Shown here: positions 17,211-27,408 of the stretch, piece after piece
Layout of the letters: every line of letters starts with the position of its first letter
Numbering within the stretch: position 1 is the first letter of the stretch
Assembly (NCBI RefSeq): GCF_000515215.1
Contig: NZ_KI911557.1
Coordinates: forward strand, 2,108,441 to 2,172,440
DNA from: Methylomonas sp. 11b
Lineage (GTDB): Bacteria > Pseudomonadota > Gammaproteobacteria > Methylococcales > Methylomonadaceae
Length of the DNA stretch: 64,000 nt
Reading direction: 5' to 3'
Position numbers and translations under genes: made by a program
Notes under the pieces: model-generated
Told to the model about the DNA's origin: nothing
Databases searched by the model: none
The model's input: the letters and a program-made list of their open reading frames with translations, nothing else

Positions 17211-17852
17211 TCAATTTCCTGTGAGATGAATGGGGGGTTGATATAAACGATGCCGCCGAATCAATTCGATGACCCGGTCCGGCAGTAAAAATTGTGGATC
17301 GCGTCCGGCAGCCACCAGTTCGCGGATGGCGGTGGCTGAAATCGCCAGCGCAGTGACTTCTTGGAACGTTAAAAGCCCGGCTGTCTGCCGACTAAACTGC
17401 GTCCGGTCCTCGGCGATTCGCTCCTGTAAAAACGCCGACAGCTCCAGTCCTGCATAGCCAGGTCGGGTCATGACCACGATGTGCGCATAATCGAATAAGC
17501 GCTGCCATTGGTGCCAGCGCTCCAAACCGGCAAAGGCATCGGCACCGATAAACAGCAACAGCGGTGTATTGCCTATTTCGTTACGCAAGGAATGCAGCGT
17601 ATCCACCATATACGAGGGCCCCTCCCTATCCAACTCGCGTCTATCCACGCTAAGGCCGTGAGTATCGGCGACAGCGGCTTCCAGCATTTGCAAACGCAAG
17701 TGCGCCGGCACGTCGGGTTCTTGGCGATGCGCAGGCACGCGGCAGGGAATCAGACGCAGCTGCTCCAACTCGAACAGCTCTTTCACTTCCAGCGCGGTGC
17801 GCAAATGGCCGTAGTGGACCGGATTAAACGTGCCGCCGTATACCCCAATCAT
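17211..17852 (-). CDS. nadD: Nicotinate-nucleotide adenylyltransferase
   Basis: A 213-residue nucleotidyltransferase that converts nicotinate mononucleotide plus ATP to deamido-NAD in NAD synthesis. The N-terminus GVYGGTFNPVHYGHLR contains the GGTFNPxHxGH motif, and the C-terminal ISATAIRELVAAG holds the ISxTxxR motif. Length is normal for the family. The start overlaps the proA stop by one base, a tight coupling. Confidence 0.96.
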   Translation of the reverse strand: MIGVYGGTFNPVHYGHLRTALEVKELFELEQLRLIPCRVPAHRQEPDVPAHLRLQMLEAAVADTHGLSVDRRELDREGPSYMVDTLHSLRNEIGNTPLLLFIGADAFAGLERWHQWQRLFDYAHIVVMTRPGYAGLELSAFLQERIAEDRTQFSRQTAGLLTFQEVTALAISATAIRELVAAGRDPQFLLPDRVIELIRRHRLYQPPIHLTGN

Positions 17853-19108
17853 TATTGGCGGATATGGCCGTCGCCCAACACGATGAATTTCAATGAGGTT
17901 AAACCATGTAACCCAACCGGACCGCGAGCGTGCAATTTGTCGGTGCTAATGCCAATCTCCGCCCCCAAACCGTACTCAAAGCCGTCGGCAAACCGAGTGG
18001 AGGCGTTGACCATCACCGAACTAGAATCCACTTCCCGCAAAAAGCGCCGCGCTAAGGTGTAATCCTCGGTGACAATGGCCTCAGTATGCGCCGAGCTGTA
18101 GGTGTTGATATGCGCAATCGCCTCGTCGATGTCCGCAACAATCTTGATAGACAAAATCGGCGCCAAATATTCGGTATGCCAATCTTCCTCGGTGGCGCGC
18201 ACGGCAGTTTTGATCAAGGAACAGGTTTTCAAACAACCGCGGAGTTCCACGTTTTTTTCTGTGTATTGTTCAGCCAAAATCGGCAACACCGTGGCGGCAA
18301 TGCTTTCCGCCACCAGCAAGGTTTCCATCGCATTACAGACGCCGTAACGATGGGTTTTCGCGTTCATGGCAATCGCCACCGCTTTATCCAAGTCGGCTTT
18401 GCCATCAATATAGACATGGCAAATGCCGTCCAGATGCTTGATGACCGGGATGGTCGCTTCGCCACTGATACGTTCGATTAGACTTTTGCCGCCGCGCGGC
18501 ACGATCACATCAACATAATCCTTCATCGTGATCAATTCACCGACTGCGGCCCTATCGGTGGTTTCCACCACTTGCACAGCCTGCTGCGGCAAGCCGGCAG
18601 CGGCCAAACCGCTGGCGATGCACACCGCAATCGCCCGATTGGAATGAATCGACTCGGAACCACCACGCAAAATACAGGCATTGCCAGACTTCAAGCACAA
18701 AGCTGCCGCATCGACGGTGACGTTGGGCCGGGATTCGTAAATGATGCCGATCACTCCCAAAGGCACCCGCATTTGTCCGACCTGAATACCGCTGGGCTGG
18801 TAGTTAAGGTTGGTAATTTCCCCGACTGGATCGGGCAGCGCGGCAACCTGTTTCAGACCTTCTATCATCGCCTGGATGCGGGCCGGCGTCAGTTCCAGAC
18901 GGTCCAACGACGCCGGATCCATACCATTCTGTTTACCGGCTTCCAAGTCTTTGCGATTTTCGCTGGCAATTTCGGCACTGCCTACGGCAATAGCCTCGGC
19001 GATTTTCAACAAAGCATTATTTTTCCGCCCGCTTTCGGCCTTGCTGATCTCGCGGCCAGCCGCTCTGGCCTGTTGCCCCAATTGCTGCATGTACTGTTTA
19101 ACGTCCAC
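17852..19108 (-). CDS. proA: Glutamate-5-semialdehyde dehydrogenase (gamma-glutamyl phosphate reductase), copy 1
   Basis: A 418-residue enzyme that reduces gamma-glutamyl phosphate to glutamate semialdehyde with NADPH in proline synthesis. Recognised by [26 protein letters not shown] spread over about 118-143, by VPRGG, and by the catalytic Cys258 in [11 protein letters not shown]. First gene of the proA-nadD-rsfS operon. A second complete proA lies at 42089-43342 with moderate similarity, so the two are old paralogues rather than a recent duplication. This copy keeps the usual genomic neighbourhood and is probably the housekeeping one. Confidence 0.95.
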   Translation of the reverse strand: MDVKQYMQQLGQQARAAGREISKAESGRKNNALLKIAEAIAVGSAEIASENRKDLEAGKQNGMDPASLDRLELTPARIQAMIEGLKQVAALPDPVGEITNLNYQPSGIQVGQMRVPLGVIGIIYESRPNVTVDAAALCLKSGNACILRGGSESIHSNRAIAVCIASGLAAAGLPQQAVQVVETTDRAAVGELITMKDYVDVIVPRGGKSLIERISGEATIPVIKHLDGICHVYIDGKADLDKAVAIAMNAKTHRYGVCNAMETLLVAESIAATVLPILAEQYTEKNVELRGCLKTCSLIKTAVRATEEDWHTEYLAPILSIKIVADIDEAIAHINTYSSAHTEAIVTEDYTLARRFLREVDSSSVMVNASTRFADGFEYGLGAEIGISTDKLHARGPVGLHGLTSLKFIVLGDGHIRQ

Positions 19109-19331
19109 AATTATCGACCCGATGATTTGGAAAAGCCGGCATTATAGCAAGCCGGGCTCAGTTGCAGCGAAAACGGCAATAGCCGCTACGATTCCGGGCA
19201 ACGTCAGTCACAACCAGCCTCGTTACAGACGCCGATTCATCTTGATTAATCTAGCAATTGCCAAGTACGAATCGACCTCGTAGACTGCATTACAACGGTT
19301 GCGACACTCTCCATTCCACAGGGACACTGAT

Positions 19332-20444
19332 ATGAGTCAGCTTTTTTCTCCATATTCCATCGGCTCGGTTACGCTGCCCAACCGTATCGTCATTGCGCCG
19401 ATGTGTCAGTATTCGGCGGTCAACGGCGAAGCCAACGATTGGCATTTAATACATCTAGGCAATTTGGCGATGTCTGGCGCTGGCTTGTTGATTATTGAAG
19501 CCACCGCCGTAGAACCGGAAGGCCGCATCTCACCGGCCGATCTCGGCCTCTGGTCGGACGCGACCGAAGCTGCACTGGCCCGCGTTTTAAGCGCGGTGCG
19601 AAAATATTCGAACATACCCATTGCGATTCAACTGGCGCACGCCGGTCGCAAGGCTTCCACCGCCGCGCCTTGGGACGGCGGCGGTCTGGTCAATACCGAA
19701 CAGGGCGGCTGGCAGACGGTTGCCCCATCGGCGTTGGGCTTTATGCCGGACGACTCGAAGCCGACCGCGCTTGATGCGACCGGTTTGCAACGCATCCTGC
19801 AGGCATTTGCGTCGGCTGCAAAGCGCGCGCATAAACTGGGCCTCGACGCCATCGAGATTCATGCCGCTCACGGCTATTTGCTGCACGAATTTCTCTCGCC
19901 CTTGTCGAATCAGCGCCACGACGAATACGGCGGCTCGCTGGAAAACCGCATGCGTTTTCCACTGGCGGTGTTCGAGGCGATGCGGGACGCAGTGCCAACC
20001 CAAATGCCCATCGGCGTGCGGATCTCCGCGACCGACTGGGTGGACGGCGGCTGGGACTTAGCGCAAAGCGTGATCTTTGCTAACGCCTTACAAACGCGCG
20101 GCTGCGCATTTATCCATGTCTCCAGCGGCGGCCTGTCGCCACTGCAAAAAATCCCGGTCGGCCCCAATTATCAAGTACCGCTGGCGGCAAGCATCCGCGC
20201 TGAAACCGGCCTGCCTACCATCGCCGTTGGTCTGATCACCGAAGCTGAAGAAGCCGAAGCCATCGTCGCCGACGGCCGGGCCGATATGGTGGGTTTGGCA
20301 CGCGGTATTCTGTACGATCCACGCTGGCCTTGGCATGCCGCCGCCAAGCTGGGCGGGCAAGTGAACGCGCCGCCGCAATACTGGCGGTGCCAACCGCGCG
20401 AGCAAAAGGCTTTATTTGGCGATATTCAATTTCGGCAGCGCTGA
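19332..20444 (+). CDS. Old-yellow-enzyme family NADH:flavin oxidoreductase (YqjM-like)
   Basis: The start at 19332 (MSQLFSPYSIGSVTLPNR) gives 370 residues. It is a flavin-containing TIM barrel: the MCQYSA segment gives the active-site Cys of the YqjM/thermophilic-like class, HAAHGYLLHEFLSPLSN and RISATDW carry substrate and flavin residues, and MVGLARGILYDP is the C-terminal FMN phosphate site. Such enzymes reduce activated C=C bonds with NADPH; the physiological substrate is unknown. AGGGA lies about 11 bases before the ATG. Appears monocistronic. Confidence 0.92.
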   Translation: MSQLFSPYSIGSVTLPNRIVIAPMCQYSAVNGEANDWHLIHLGNLAMSGAGLLIIEATAVEPEGRISPADLGLWSDATEAALARVLSAVRKYSNIPIAIQLAHAGRKASTAAPWDGGGLVNTEQGGWQTVAPSALGFMPDDSKPTALDATGLQRILQAFASAAKRAHKLGLDAIEIHAAHGYLLHEFLSPLSNQRHDEYGGSLENRMRFPLAVFEAMRDAVPTQMPIGVRISATDWVDGGWDLAQSVIFANALQTRGCAFIHVSSGGLSPLQKIPVGPNYQVPLAASIRAETGLPTIAVGLITEAEEAEAIVADGRADMVGLARGILYDPRWPWHAAAKLGGQVNAPPQYWRCQPREQKALFGDIQFRQR

Positions 20445-20640
20445 GCGAAATCACAGACTATTTGGCCGGGATCAATCAACCCGTTATAGTCATCACACCT
20501 CAAACTTCGCTTTTTCGATTCCCTCACCCCTGCCCCATCCATAAGTGCGAGGGAGCAGATGTGCCGAAACTTGAAGTGGGGAAACTATAGTAAATTCGAC
20601 CATACAGCTGGAGCCGGCTGTATTTCAAAACTGGACATTC

Positions 20641-21858
20641 ATGCGTTTTTTAGGCACTTCAAATCCCGCGTTTCTAAAACTCTTAATTTTTCGCGTGCTC
20701 ATCGTGCTGGCCTATCAAATCGTGGCGATTGTGGTGGGTTGGCATATCTACGAACTGACGCACGATCCACTGGCACTAGGCCTGATCGGTCTGGCCGAAG
20801 TGATCCCGTATTTTTGCAGCGCACTGTTCGCCGGTTACGCCGTCGATCATTACTCACGGCGCTGGTTTGCGATTTCGGCGTGTATGCTGTTATGTCTGAA
20901 TGCCCTGACCTTGACCGCCATCGCGGCGCAATGGATCCCCGACAACCCGTTAGCATTGATGTATGGCTCCATAGCCGTCACCGGCGTGGCGCGCGCCTTT
21001 ATCGGCCCATCTTACAGCGCACTGTTCGCCCTGGTTTTGCAACGCGAACACTATGCGCGGGCAGCTGGGCTGGGGAGCTCGGTGTTTCAATTTGCTCTGG
21101 TAGCCGGCCCGGCACTGGGTGGCGTTCTGGTCGGCTGGGCCGGCAAGACGGTAGCTTATGGTATATCCGGAGGTTTATGCGTGCTGGCGGCGCTGGCTTT
21201 GCTGTCGTTGCGCATCAAGGAACCGCCGGCCGCGCAAAGTGCGCCGATTTTTACCAGTATCGCCGAAGGCCTGCGCTTTGTATTCAATAACCAGATCATC
21301 CTTGGCGCGCAGTCGCTGGATATGTTTGCCGTGTTGTTTGGCGGCGCGGTCGCCATGCTGCCGGCCTTCATTCACGACATATTTCATTATGGCCCGGAAG
21401 GTCTGGGGATTTTACGCGCCGCACCCGCCGTCGGCGCAGTCATGACCGGCTTATTCTTGGCCAGGTATCCGCTTAATAAGCACGCCGGACGTTGGTTATT
21501 GGTTGCGGTCGCGGGCTTTGGCCTGTGCATGATCGGCTTTGCGCTTTCAACAAATTTTTGGGTGGCTGGCCTGGCCTTACTGTTATCCGGCGTCTGCGAC
21601 GGGGTATCGGTGGTGATGCGTACTACCATCATGCAATTGGCCACCCCGGATACCATGCGTGGCAGAGTAGCGGCGATCAACGGCATATTCATAGGCTCGT
21701 CTAACGAACTGGGCGCATTCGAATCAGGGGTTGCCGCGCGGCTGCTGGGCTTGGTGCCGTCAGTAGTTTTTGGCGGCGGCATGACCCTGTTGGTAGTGGC
21801 GATTACGGCTAAATGGGCGCCTAAACTACGCAGGCTGGAGCTTGATCAGCTCCAGTAA
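20641..21858 (+). CDS. MFS transporter (MFS_3/EntS-like exporter)
   Basis: A 405-residue membrane protein with about 12 hydrophobic segments. The loop YAVDHYSRRW after segment 2 corresponds to the MFS motif A position. MRGRVAAINGIFIGSSNELGAFESG in the second half is typical of the EntS/MFS_3 group, which includes enterobactin and drug exporters. Substrate unknown. The ribosome site is weak. The last codons form a hairpin with the stop region (CTGGAGCT/AGCTCCAG, 21835-21855). Confidence 0.85.
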   Translation: MRFLGTSNPAFLKLLIFRVLIVLAYQIVAIVVGWHIYELTHDPLALGLIGLAEVIPYFCSALFAGYAVDHYSRRWFAISACMLLCLNALTLTAIAAQWIPDNPLALMYGSIAVTGVARAFIGPSYSALFALVLQREHYARAAGLGSSVFQFALVAGPALGGVLVGWAGKTVAYGISGGLCVLAALALLSLRIKEPPAAQSAPIFTSIAEGLRFVFNNQIILGAQSLDMFAVLFGGAVAMLPAFIHDIFHYGPEGLGILRAAPAVGAVMTGLFLARYPLNKHAGRWLLVAVAGFGLCMIGFALSTNFWVAGLALLLSGVCDGVSVVMRTTIMQLATPDTMRGRVAAINGIFIGSSNELGAFESGVAARLLGLVPSVVFGGGMTLLVVAITAKWAPKLRRLELDQLQ

Positions 21859-21888
21859 GCTTGGTTCCACAAACTAAAAACAGCTGCT

Positions 21889-22032
21889 TTATTCGGACTT
21901 TTTTCCGCGCATCAATAAAAAACCTGCGCCAATCGTGGCTACTACCAAAACCAACATTAAGATCGGATGCTGATAAAACATGTCAAAAAACGCGCCGGTA
22001 CTTTGCGACGTACCTCTGTAATACGGTCCCAT
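21889..22032 (-). CDS. 47-residue single-span membrane protein
   Basis: A short gene with a perfect GGAGG ribosome site 4 bases before the ATG at 22032. The product starts MGPYYRGTSQSTGAFFD, has a hydrophobic helix (about residues 24-42: ILMLVLVVATIGAGFLLM) and ends RGKKSE. Positive charges after the helix suggest the C-terminus faces the cytoplasm. No family recognised. It lies tail-to-tail with the MFS gene (30 bp between stops). Confidence 0.75.
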   Translation of the reverse strand: MGPYYRGTSQSTGAFFDMFYQHPILMLVLVVATIGAGFLLMRGKKSE

Positions 22033-22563
22033 GATTCCTCCTAAAGTATCAATCAATAGCCAGCCTCTAGCTCAAAGCTTGGTTAAGGGTAGAAAATTTA
22101 CCTTAGAATTTCGCTTTGTCGAGTTTTGTCTACATTGCCAAAACCGCCACTCTTTCCGCTCAGCATCTAACCAAGCGTTCAAGTTGACTGCGCTCAAGCT
22201 TACGAAACGCCTGTGCGATTAACATTATTCTTCTGCTTACTTGGAACAAGCTTATTAGGATTTCTCGATTAAAAAAGCCGTAAGCACTAAGCCTACTTTG
22301 CCTCAATTATTATTGGGCGGTAAAAAGTTTACTGTCTTTGCGGTCAATCTAGCCCTTGAATAATCAAGCGTCCTGTTTGTGGCGCTTTCTCATATAGGCA
22401 CCGTCAACTTCACAAGTACGTATCTTTGCTGTTGGAAATGGTCAAGGGCCGCTTTAGCGTCTGAATCAGCCGACTAACATTCCCTGTTACTGCGGTTAGC
22501 AGCGCGCCGAATTGGCTCATTGGTTGTGCTCATGGACAAGTCGCCAGCCCAGCTATCCATTCA
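22033..22563. other. Intergenic region, no recognisable gene
   Basis: About 530 bases with only short frames lacking ribosome sites. The base composition is mixed and I could not identify a terminator, repeat or RNA. It may hold decayed sequence, but no family could be named. Confidence 0.4.
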
Positions 22564-23856
22564 TCAATGATCCAAGCACGACACCTGCATAGGCTCTTTC
22601 ATCGTGAAGGCCACCAGCATCGACACGGCCGCGCACGCGCTGACGTAGTAGGCAAACCATTCCGCGTGACCCAGACTTTTCAGCCAAAGAGCCAGATACT
22701 CGGCGGTGCCGCCGAATATTGCCACGGTCAGCGCATAGGGAAAGCCCACCCCCAAGGCCCGAATATGCACCGGAAACATTTCGGCTTTAACGATGGCATT
22801 CACCGATGAGTAACCGGAGACAATCAGCAATGCGCAGACATACCATCCCAACGCGGATTCCATCGTTTGCGCGTGCCCCAATAGATCAAGCAATGGTGCA
22901 GTAAACAGGGTAGCGCCGACACCGAAGGCGATCAACATCGTGCGGCGGCCGACATAGTCAGAGATCAGGCCGAACAACGGTTGAATCAACATGAAGACGA
23001 TCAAGGCCAGCGTGCAGATTGTGGTGGCATCGTCCTTACTAAAGCCGGTGGTGTTGACCAGGTACTTTTGCATGTAGACGGTGAAGGTGTAGTACGACAA
23101 GGTCCCGCCGGCGGTCAAAGCCACCACGGTCATTACCGGTTTGGGATAGTTCAGCAGCTCACGTAGTTTGGGGTGCCGGGCCGGATATGTATGCTGCTCG
23201 ATGAAGGCCTTGGTTTCGGCCATATTGCCGCGCAGGCCCATCGCCACCACAGCCAGCAAACCGCCGACGATAAAGCCGATACGCCAACCCCAAGCGTGCA
23301 GTTGCTCGCTGCTCAATAGGCATTTTTGCAAAAGCATTAATAAACCCAGAGCCAGAATTTGCCCCAGGACAATCGTGACATATTGAAAACTGGAGTAGTA
23401 ACCGCGTCGCCGTGGTGCCGCCATCTCGCTCAAATAAGTGGCGGAACTGCCGTATTCGCCGCCGATGCTGAAGCCTTGCAACATGCGGGCGAACAGCAAC
23501 AAGGCCGGCGCCCACATGCCGATCACCGCATAGCCCGGCGTGCAGGCGATGATTAACGACCCCAAACACATCAAGCTGACCGAAAACAGCAAAGCGCTTT
23601 TGCGACCCTTCCGGTCCGCCAGACTACCCAGCAACCATCCGCCCAAAGGCCGAAAAATAAAGCCCACCGCAAATATCGCGGCATTGTTCAGCAACTGGGC
23701 GGTTTGATCGGTTTCCGGGAAAAAAGCCGGGGCAAAGTACAAGGCAAACGCGGCGTAAATGGCCCAATCAAAATATTCCACCAGGTTGCCAACCGAGCCA
23801 CTGAAGATATTCAACAAGCGCCTGTGTTCCGAATGCTGGTCTGTGGGTTTGGACAT
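22564..23856 (-). CDS. MFS transporter of the metabolite:H+ symporter family (KgtP/ProP-like)
   Basis: A 430-residue protein with 12 predicted membrane segments. The start region GNLVEYFDWAIYAAFALYFAPAFFP, GSLADRKGRKSALLFSV (motif A) and LLLFARMLQGFSIGGEYGSSATYLSE (each read in part) mark the MHS family, which imports dicarboxylates such as 2-oxoglutarate, or proline and betaine. The N-terminus is closest to KgtP-type permeases, but the substrate cannot be fixed from sequence. Monocistronic by spacing. Confidence 0.87.
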   Translation of the reverse strand: MSKPTDQHSEHRRLLNIFSGSVGNLVEYFDWAIYAAFALYFAPAFFPETDQTAQLLNNAAIFAVGFIFRPLGGWLLGSLADRKGRKSALLFSVSLMCLGSLIIACTPGYAVIGMWAPALLLFARMLQGFSIGGEYGSSATYLSEMAAPRRRGYYSSFQYVTIVLGQILALGLLMLLQKCLLSSEQLHAWGWRIGFIVGGLLAVVAMGLRGNMAETKAFIEQHTYPARHPKLRELLNYPKPVMTVVALTAGGTLSYYTFTVYMQKYLVNTTGFSKDDATTICTLALIVFMLIQPLFGLISDYVGRRTMLIAFGVGATLFTAPLLDLLGHAQTMESALGWYVCALLIVSGYSSVNAIVKAEMFPVHIRALGVGFPYALTVAIFGGTAEYLALWLKSLGHAEWFAYYVSACAAVSMLVAFTMKEPMQVSCLDH

Positions 23857-23941
23857 ATTGCTTAAACCGAAGAGTTTTTGACCACCTTAACCCATATCAG
23901 CGTTTAGACCAAAAGCCCCAGTTAGCCTCTTTGAATTGCCG

Positions 23942-24952
23942 TTAAATATCCCAACTATTTGGCTCCATTCTGGGCACCTTGTTTGCTTCGTGCCGAAACG
24001 TAGAAATCGCGTTATAAATGATTTTGCGCGCCCGATTGACGCCGCCCAGCGGCCGGTGTTCCGGCAAGGCATGCCAGGGGGTGAAGGACAAATGCTCGCC
24101 AAACGTGTTCTGCGCCTCAGTGTCGAACACCTGTTGAAAAATCCTGATCGTCGCCACTTTACGAAATGGCGAAAGCGTTTCCGGCCATTCGACGCCGGGA
24201 TCTTCAATCGGCATCGCTTCCGGATCGGTCTGCAGTTGCACGGCAAAGTCAAACACCGCATCGCCAGACTGTAACTGTCTAACCATTGCCAAACGCAAAT
24301 AATCGGCCGCCGGCTTGCTCGGAATGCTATCGGGAGCTGCGACATGCGGAATGGCTGAATATTTAACCGCCCGGCTACCCAACAAATAAGGCGTGGCGCT
24401 GAAATAGCGAATCTGCAACGGATTGGCGAACTTGTGCATGCTGCGCAACAAGTTGAATACCACCCGCCAATGGCTCAAGAAAAATACGATTTTTGCCAAT
24501 ACGCTGCCGGTCAGCGCCTTGACCAGGGCATCAAACTCTTCAACATCTTTGGTCACAAAGCGACTGGCACTGATCAACAGCAAGTCATGAGTTTGCGCGT
24601 GCTTTTCCGCGTCCAGAAGTTTCTCGCCGGGCACGCCCATCAATTTGATGGCCATGCCGCGAATATCATTGTCATGGTCAGGATTGATCGTGCCACTGGC
24701 GTTGGAAAAACGGATCCAGGCTTGATAAGTTTTTGGCTCTTTAAAAAGACCAATTTTCAGTTCTTCCGGCAAATCCGCCTCGACAATAAACTCAGCCTTG
24801 ACCAAACCGTGCATTTTGGGATGTGCGTCTCGGCGCATGATGCCGGTGGGATTGTCCTGGATAATTTTGGCTTTTAGCCGCGCCGTTAGGTCTTCTATCA
24901 CTTGGGATTCGTTGGGCGGGATAATTTCTTCAGCCAATTGTTTTTCACTCAT
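23942..24952 (-). CDS. Catalase-family heme protein (SrpA-like)
   Basis: A 336-residue protein of the short catalase-related family. The distal region RRDAHPKMHGLVKAEF carries the essential His, and RFSNASGTINPDHDNDIRGMAIKL follows as in catalases. It lacks the full-length catalase C-terminal part and has no signal peptide. Members bind heme; some have peroxidase or weak catalase activity, others fatty-acid oxygenase activity, so the reaction is uncertain. The start at 24952 has a GGAGG-like site before it (TTAGGAGGCAG on the minus strand). Confidence 0.88.
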   Translation of the reverse strand: MSEKQLAEEIIPPNESQVIEDLTARLKAKIIQDNPTGIMRRDAHPKMHGLVKAEFIVEADLPEELKIGLFKEPKTYQAWIRFSNASGTINPDHDNDIRGMAIKLMGVPGEKLLDAEKHAQTHDLLLISASRFVTKDVEEFDALVKALTGSVLAKIVFFLSHWRVVFNLLRSMHKFANPLQIRYFSATPYLLGSRAVKYSAIPHVAAPDSIPSKPAADYLRLAMVRQLQSGDAVFDFAVQLQTDPEAMPIEDPGVEWPETLSPFRKVATIRIFQQVFDTEAQNTFGEHLSFTPWHALPEHRPLGGVNRARKIIYNAISTFRHEANKVPRMEPNSWDI

Positions 24953-25149
24953 AACTGCCTCCTAACCATCTTGTTTTATTTTACAGTTGTGGAGCTTACT
25001 CTAAGCCCAGTATTTCGAACGCTAGAATATTAAGCAGTTTGGATTCAACTCGCATCTAAATTATTTATCTAAAACAAGTCTGCGAGTTGTAGGTCGATCA
25101 AGACATACAATTCCTCTGTGGATTCAAAGGCTTGTAAATTGCCGAACGT

Positions 25150-27365
25150 TTAAGTCAATTTTTTGATGCCGACAAATTTATTCCCGGCAGCCAGTTCCAT
25201 TTCAAAATGGCCCTGAATGCCTGTTTTGGTCAGATAACGCTGAATATTGCCCGCCGGAAACACGACGCGCCGCCCATCGTCGGCGACGGTCACCACGGTT
25301 TTGGCGATACCTTGATACACGGTAGAGTCGAGATGTGGCGCGGTAGAATTAGGTTTAGCTTGTCTGTTTCCGCCTCTTTCGTTTGACGGTGCCCAAATAG
25401 CCTTGCCTTAACCCCGTTTCCACACCCCGCTCATCGAACCGGACTGGCAGATTTCCCGCATCCGGCTCTCGGACAAGATGTCACGCTTTCGCCCACGGAT
25501 CGTCGCGCCCCAAGCGGCTTAAGCGTACCAAACCAAAAGGGTCTGATAGAGGTACGAAGATGGATAGCCTCCGCCTGCTCGCTTTCTCACCTTATACTTG
25601 TTGCGTAACCACCGACGCAACCGCGCTGCCGTGTAATTATCAAGCGCACGATAGGCACGATTGAAGGTTCCTACCCTAAAGTAGTTCGCCCAACCGCGTA
25701 GCATGCGGTTCAATTTATAGATCAGCAACGTGGTGTCATGCCACGCCATTGAATAAGCCGTCAACGCCTGAACCTTCTCGACCATGCGCCGAATACTTTT
25801 CTTGGATGGCCGGTAGCCCAGATAGGGCTTACCGTTTTGCGGTCTATATAACAGACCGAATGTGTAACCCAGAAAATCGAACACACCTTCCGGCACTTTG
25901 CAGATTTGCGTTTTCTCCTCATTGACCGTGAGCTTCAACCGCTCCATGATCTTACGCATCCATAACAAGGCTTCTTCAGCCTTGCCACGTCGACACAAGA
26001 TAACAAGGTCGTCGGCGTAGGTGACGATTTGACTGCCGAGCCCCCGTTCCAGGCCCAGTTTCTTCCATGCCAATACAAACCGCCGCATGTATAAATTCGA
26101 CAGTAAGGGTGATATGGGTGAACCCTGCGGGATACCGCGTTGCTTATCTTTGGCCTCGGTAGTGCGTATCGTCCGCCCATGTCGGTCGGTTTCTTCTACC
26201 GCACATTCCAACCACATCGTGATGAGATGCAACACACGTCGATCTACAACACGGCGAGCTACCGATTTCATTAGCTCGGCATGTGGAATACTCCCGAAGT
26301 AATCCGCCAAGTCGGCATCAACGACGTCCAGATGACCTTTAAACATATGGCGATTGATTTCGCCCACCGCTTGCTGGGCATGACGGCCCGCTCGATAGGC
26401 ATATTGCTCGTCGGGTAAATCCGCTTCGAAGATCGGCTCCAATATCAGCATCGCTGCCGTCATGCAGACCCGATCTCGTAAGGTCGATATACCCAGTGGC
26501 CTCAGTTTGCCATTCGGTTTGGGGATATAAACACGTCTGATAGGATTCGGTCGGTAATTCTCCTCTCTGAGCGCAAGCGCCAGTTCCGCAAGCCATCGCT
26601 CCCGGCCATACGTTTCGACATCGGCAAAGTCCTGACGATCCACGCCCGGCGCACCTTTGTTGGCCCGGCAACAGACGTAGGCATGCGCCAAGATGTCTTC
26701 CCGGTATATCTTGTCGTACAGCGCATAGAAACGATAGTCAGCTTCAGCCTTCGCTTTTGCGTGTAACGCCATCTGTAGTTTCTGAACTCTTAACGGAGTT
26801 GATAGGTTACCCAATCTCCTGTCCTTTTCCACTTATTGCGTTGATCTTGAACTAAGGCCCCTTCCCTCCACCGGCATTACCCGGCTTCCCCGGTACTACA
26901 AGCCTCTCCGCCACCCTACAGCGCCCGGCCTGTCCCTCGCGGGCGTCCGGTTGGTCATCGCTGACCACGCCGCAGGGCTTCCCGTGTTGCGTGCGCTTAC
27001 CTTGTGTACATGCTGTCACCACTACCCCGGCGCAGCGACTGGGAATACTCTTCGCTCGTTTCCCCAACCGTATCAGCCTTCCCCGGAATGGCTGCCGGGT
27101 CGGCCTGCGCATCGACCTTTTCGAGGCTTGCTCAGTGTTCACTCGCGTTACGGCCTGCACACTCGCTGAATCGCCTAAAGCGATCTCTTTACATCGAAGG
27201 CTTCAGCCACTTCGTTACCTCCATGACTGCTCCGATTGCTTCCGGCCGGAGCGATTTAGCCGGGTGGGTCTCTCACCCACTGATAAAGCGCCGCCTTTGC
27301 ACGGCGCACGCCAAATATTGGTCGTAACTTAAATCAAGTTTGAAGCGGATGAATTGATTGGCCAT
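25150..27365 (-). CDS. DUF2835 protein gene split by a group II intron
   Basis: Exon 1 is 27310-27365 (56 bases, from ATG) and exon 2 is 25150-25321 (172 bases, to TAA). Joined, they give exactly 76 codons: a 75-residue protein that runs [19 protein letters not shown] across the junction and contains [19 protein letters not shown], the hallmark of the small DUF2835 family (about 70-75 residues, function unknown). The intron lies in the same orientation, so splicing would restore the gene. The ATG follows directly after the T run of the htpX terminator, and no normal ribosome site is visible. An alternative 3' splice point 21 bases earlier would also keep frame but add seven residues absent from the family pattern. 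Confidence 0.85.
25435..25470 (-). ncRNA. Group II intron domain V
   Basis: The minus strand folds into the catalytic hairpin: an 8-bp basal stem GAGCCGGA/TCCGGTTC (one G-U pair) with the invariant AGC triad at its foot, a bulge and a GAAA loop. Its place after the maturase gene and about 110 bases before the intron end fits domain V. Confidence 0.85.
25519..26832 (-). CDS. ltrA: Group II intron reverse transcriptase/maturase (LtrA-type)
   Basis: A 437-residue protein. The reverse transcriptase domain (about 45-330) includes [38 protein letters not shown] and the active-site YADD (272-275). The maturase X domain follows, with the GIIM signature RGWANYFR near residue 385. No HNH endonuclease domain is evident at the C-terminus. 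It promotes splicing of its own intron and retrohoming by target-primed reverse transcription. The reading frame is intact, so the element may still be active. Confidence 0.95.
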   Translation of the reverse strand: MEKDRRLGNLSTPLRVQKLQMALHAKAKAEADYRFYALYDKIYREDILAHAYVCCRANKGAPGVDRQDFADVETYGRERWLAELALALREENYRPNPIRRVYIPKPNGKLRPLGISTLRDRVCMTAAMLILEPIFEADLPDEQYAYRAGRHAQQAVGEINRHMFKGHLDVVDADLADYFGSIPHAELMKSVARRVVDRRVLHLITMWLECAVEETDRHGRTIRTTEAKDKQRGIPQGSPISPLLSNLYMRRFVLAWKKLGLERGLGSQIVTYADDLVILCRRGKAEEALLWMRKIMERLKLTVNEEKTQICKVPEGVFDFLGYTFGLLYRPQNGKPYLGYRPSKKSIRRMVEKVQALTAYSMAWHDTTLLIYKLNRMLRGWANYFRVGTFNRAYRALDNYTAARLRRWLRNKYKVRKRAGGGYPSSYLYQTLLVWYA

Positions 27366-27397
27366 AAAAAAAGCCGCGCCGATAGATCCGGCGCGGC
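27366..27397 (-). terminator. Rho-independent terminator of htpX
   Basis: Stem GCCGCGCCG/CGGCGCGGC (27373-27381 and 27389-27397) followed on the minus strand by seven T residues (27366-27372), 12 bp beyond the htpX stop. The T run runs straight into the ATG of the DUF2835 gene. Confidence 0.92.
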
Positions 27398-27408
27398 AGG
27401 GGAGCAAT

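Larger units (their letters stand above)
25322..27309 (-). mobile_element. Complete group II intron with intron-encoded protein
   Basis: The element is 1,988 bases. It begins GTGCG on the minus strand, the group II 5' consensus, and ends in AC at 25322 (consensus AY). A structured domain I-III region (26833-27309) precedes the maturase gene at 25519-26832, with domain V at 25435-25470 and domain VI after it. Insertion is inside the DUF2835 gene, in sense orientation. The ends are set by the consensus and by exact restoration of the host reading frame. Confidence 0.88.

Noticed and set aside
22031..22222. 63-codon frame with a Cys-x-x-Cys segment (CLHCQ), possibly a transposase remnant
   Set aside because: Only one zinc-ribbon-like half is present, no ribosome site except the opposite-strand one, and no transposase family could be recognised.
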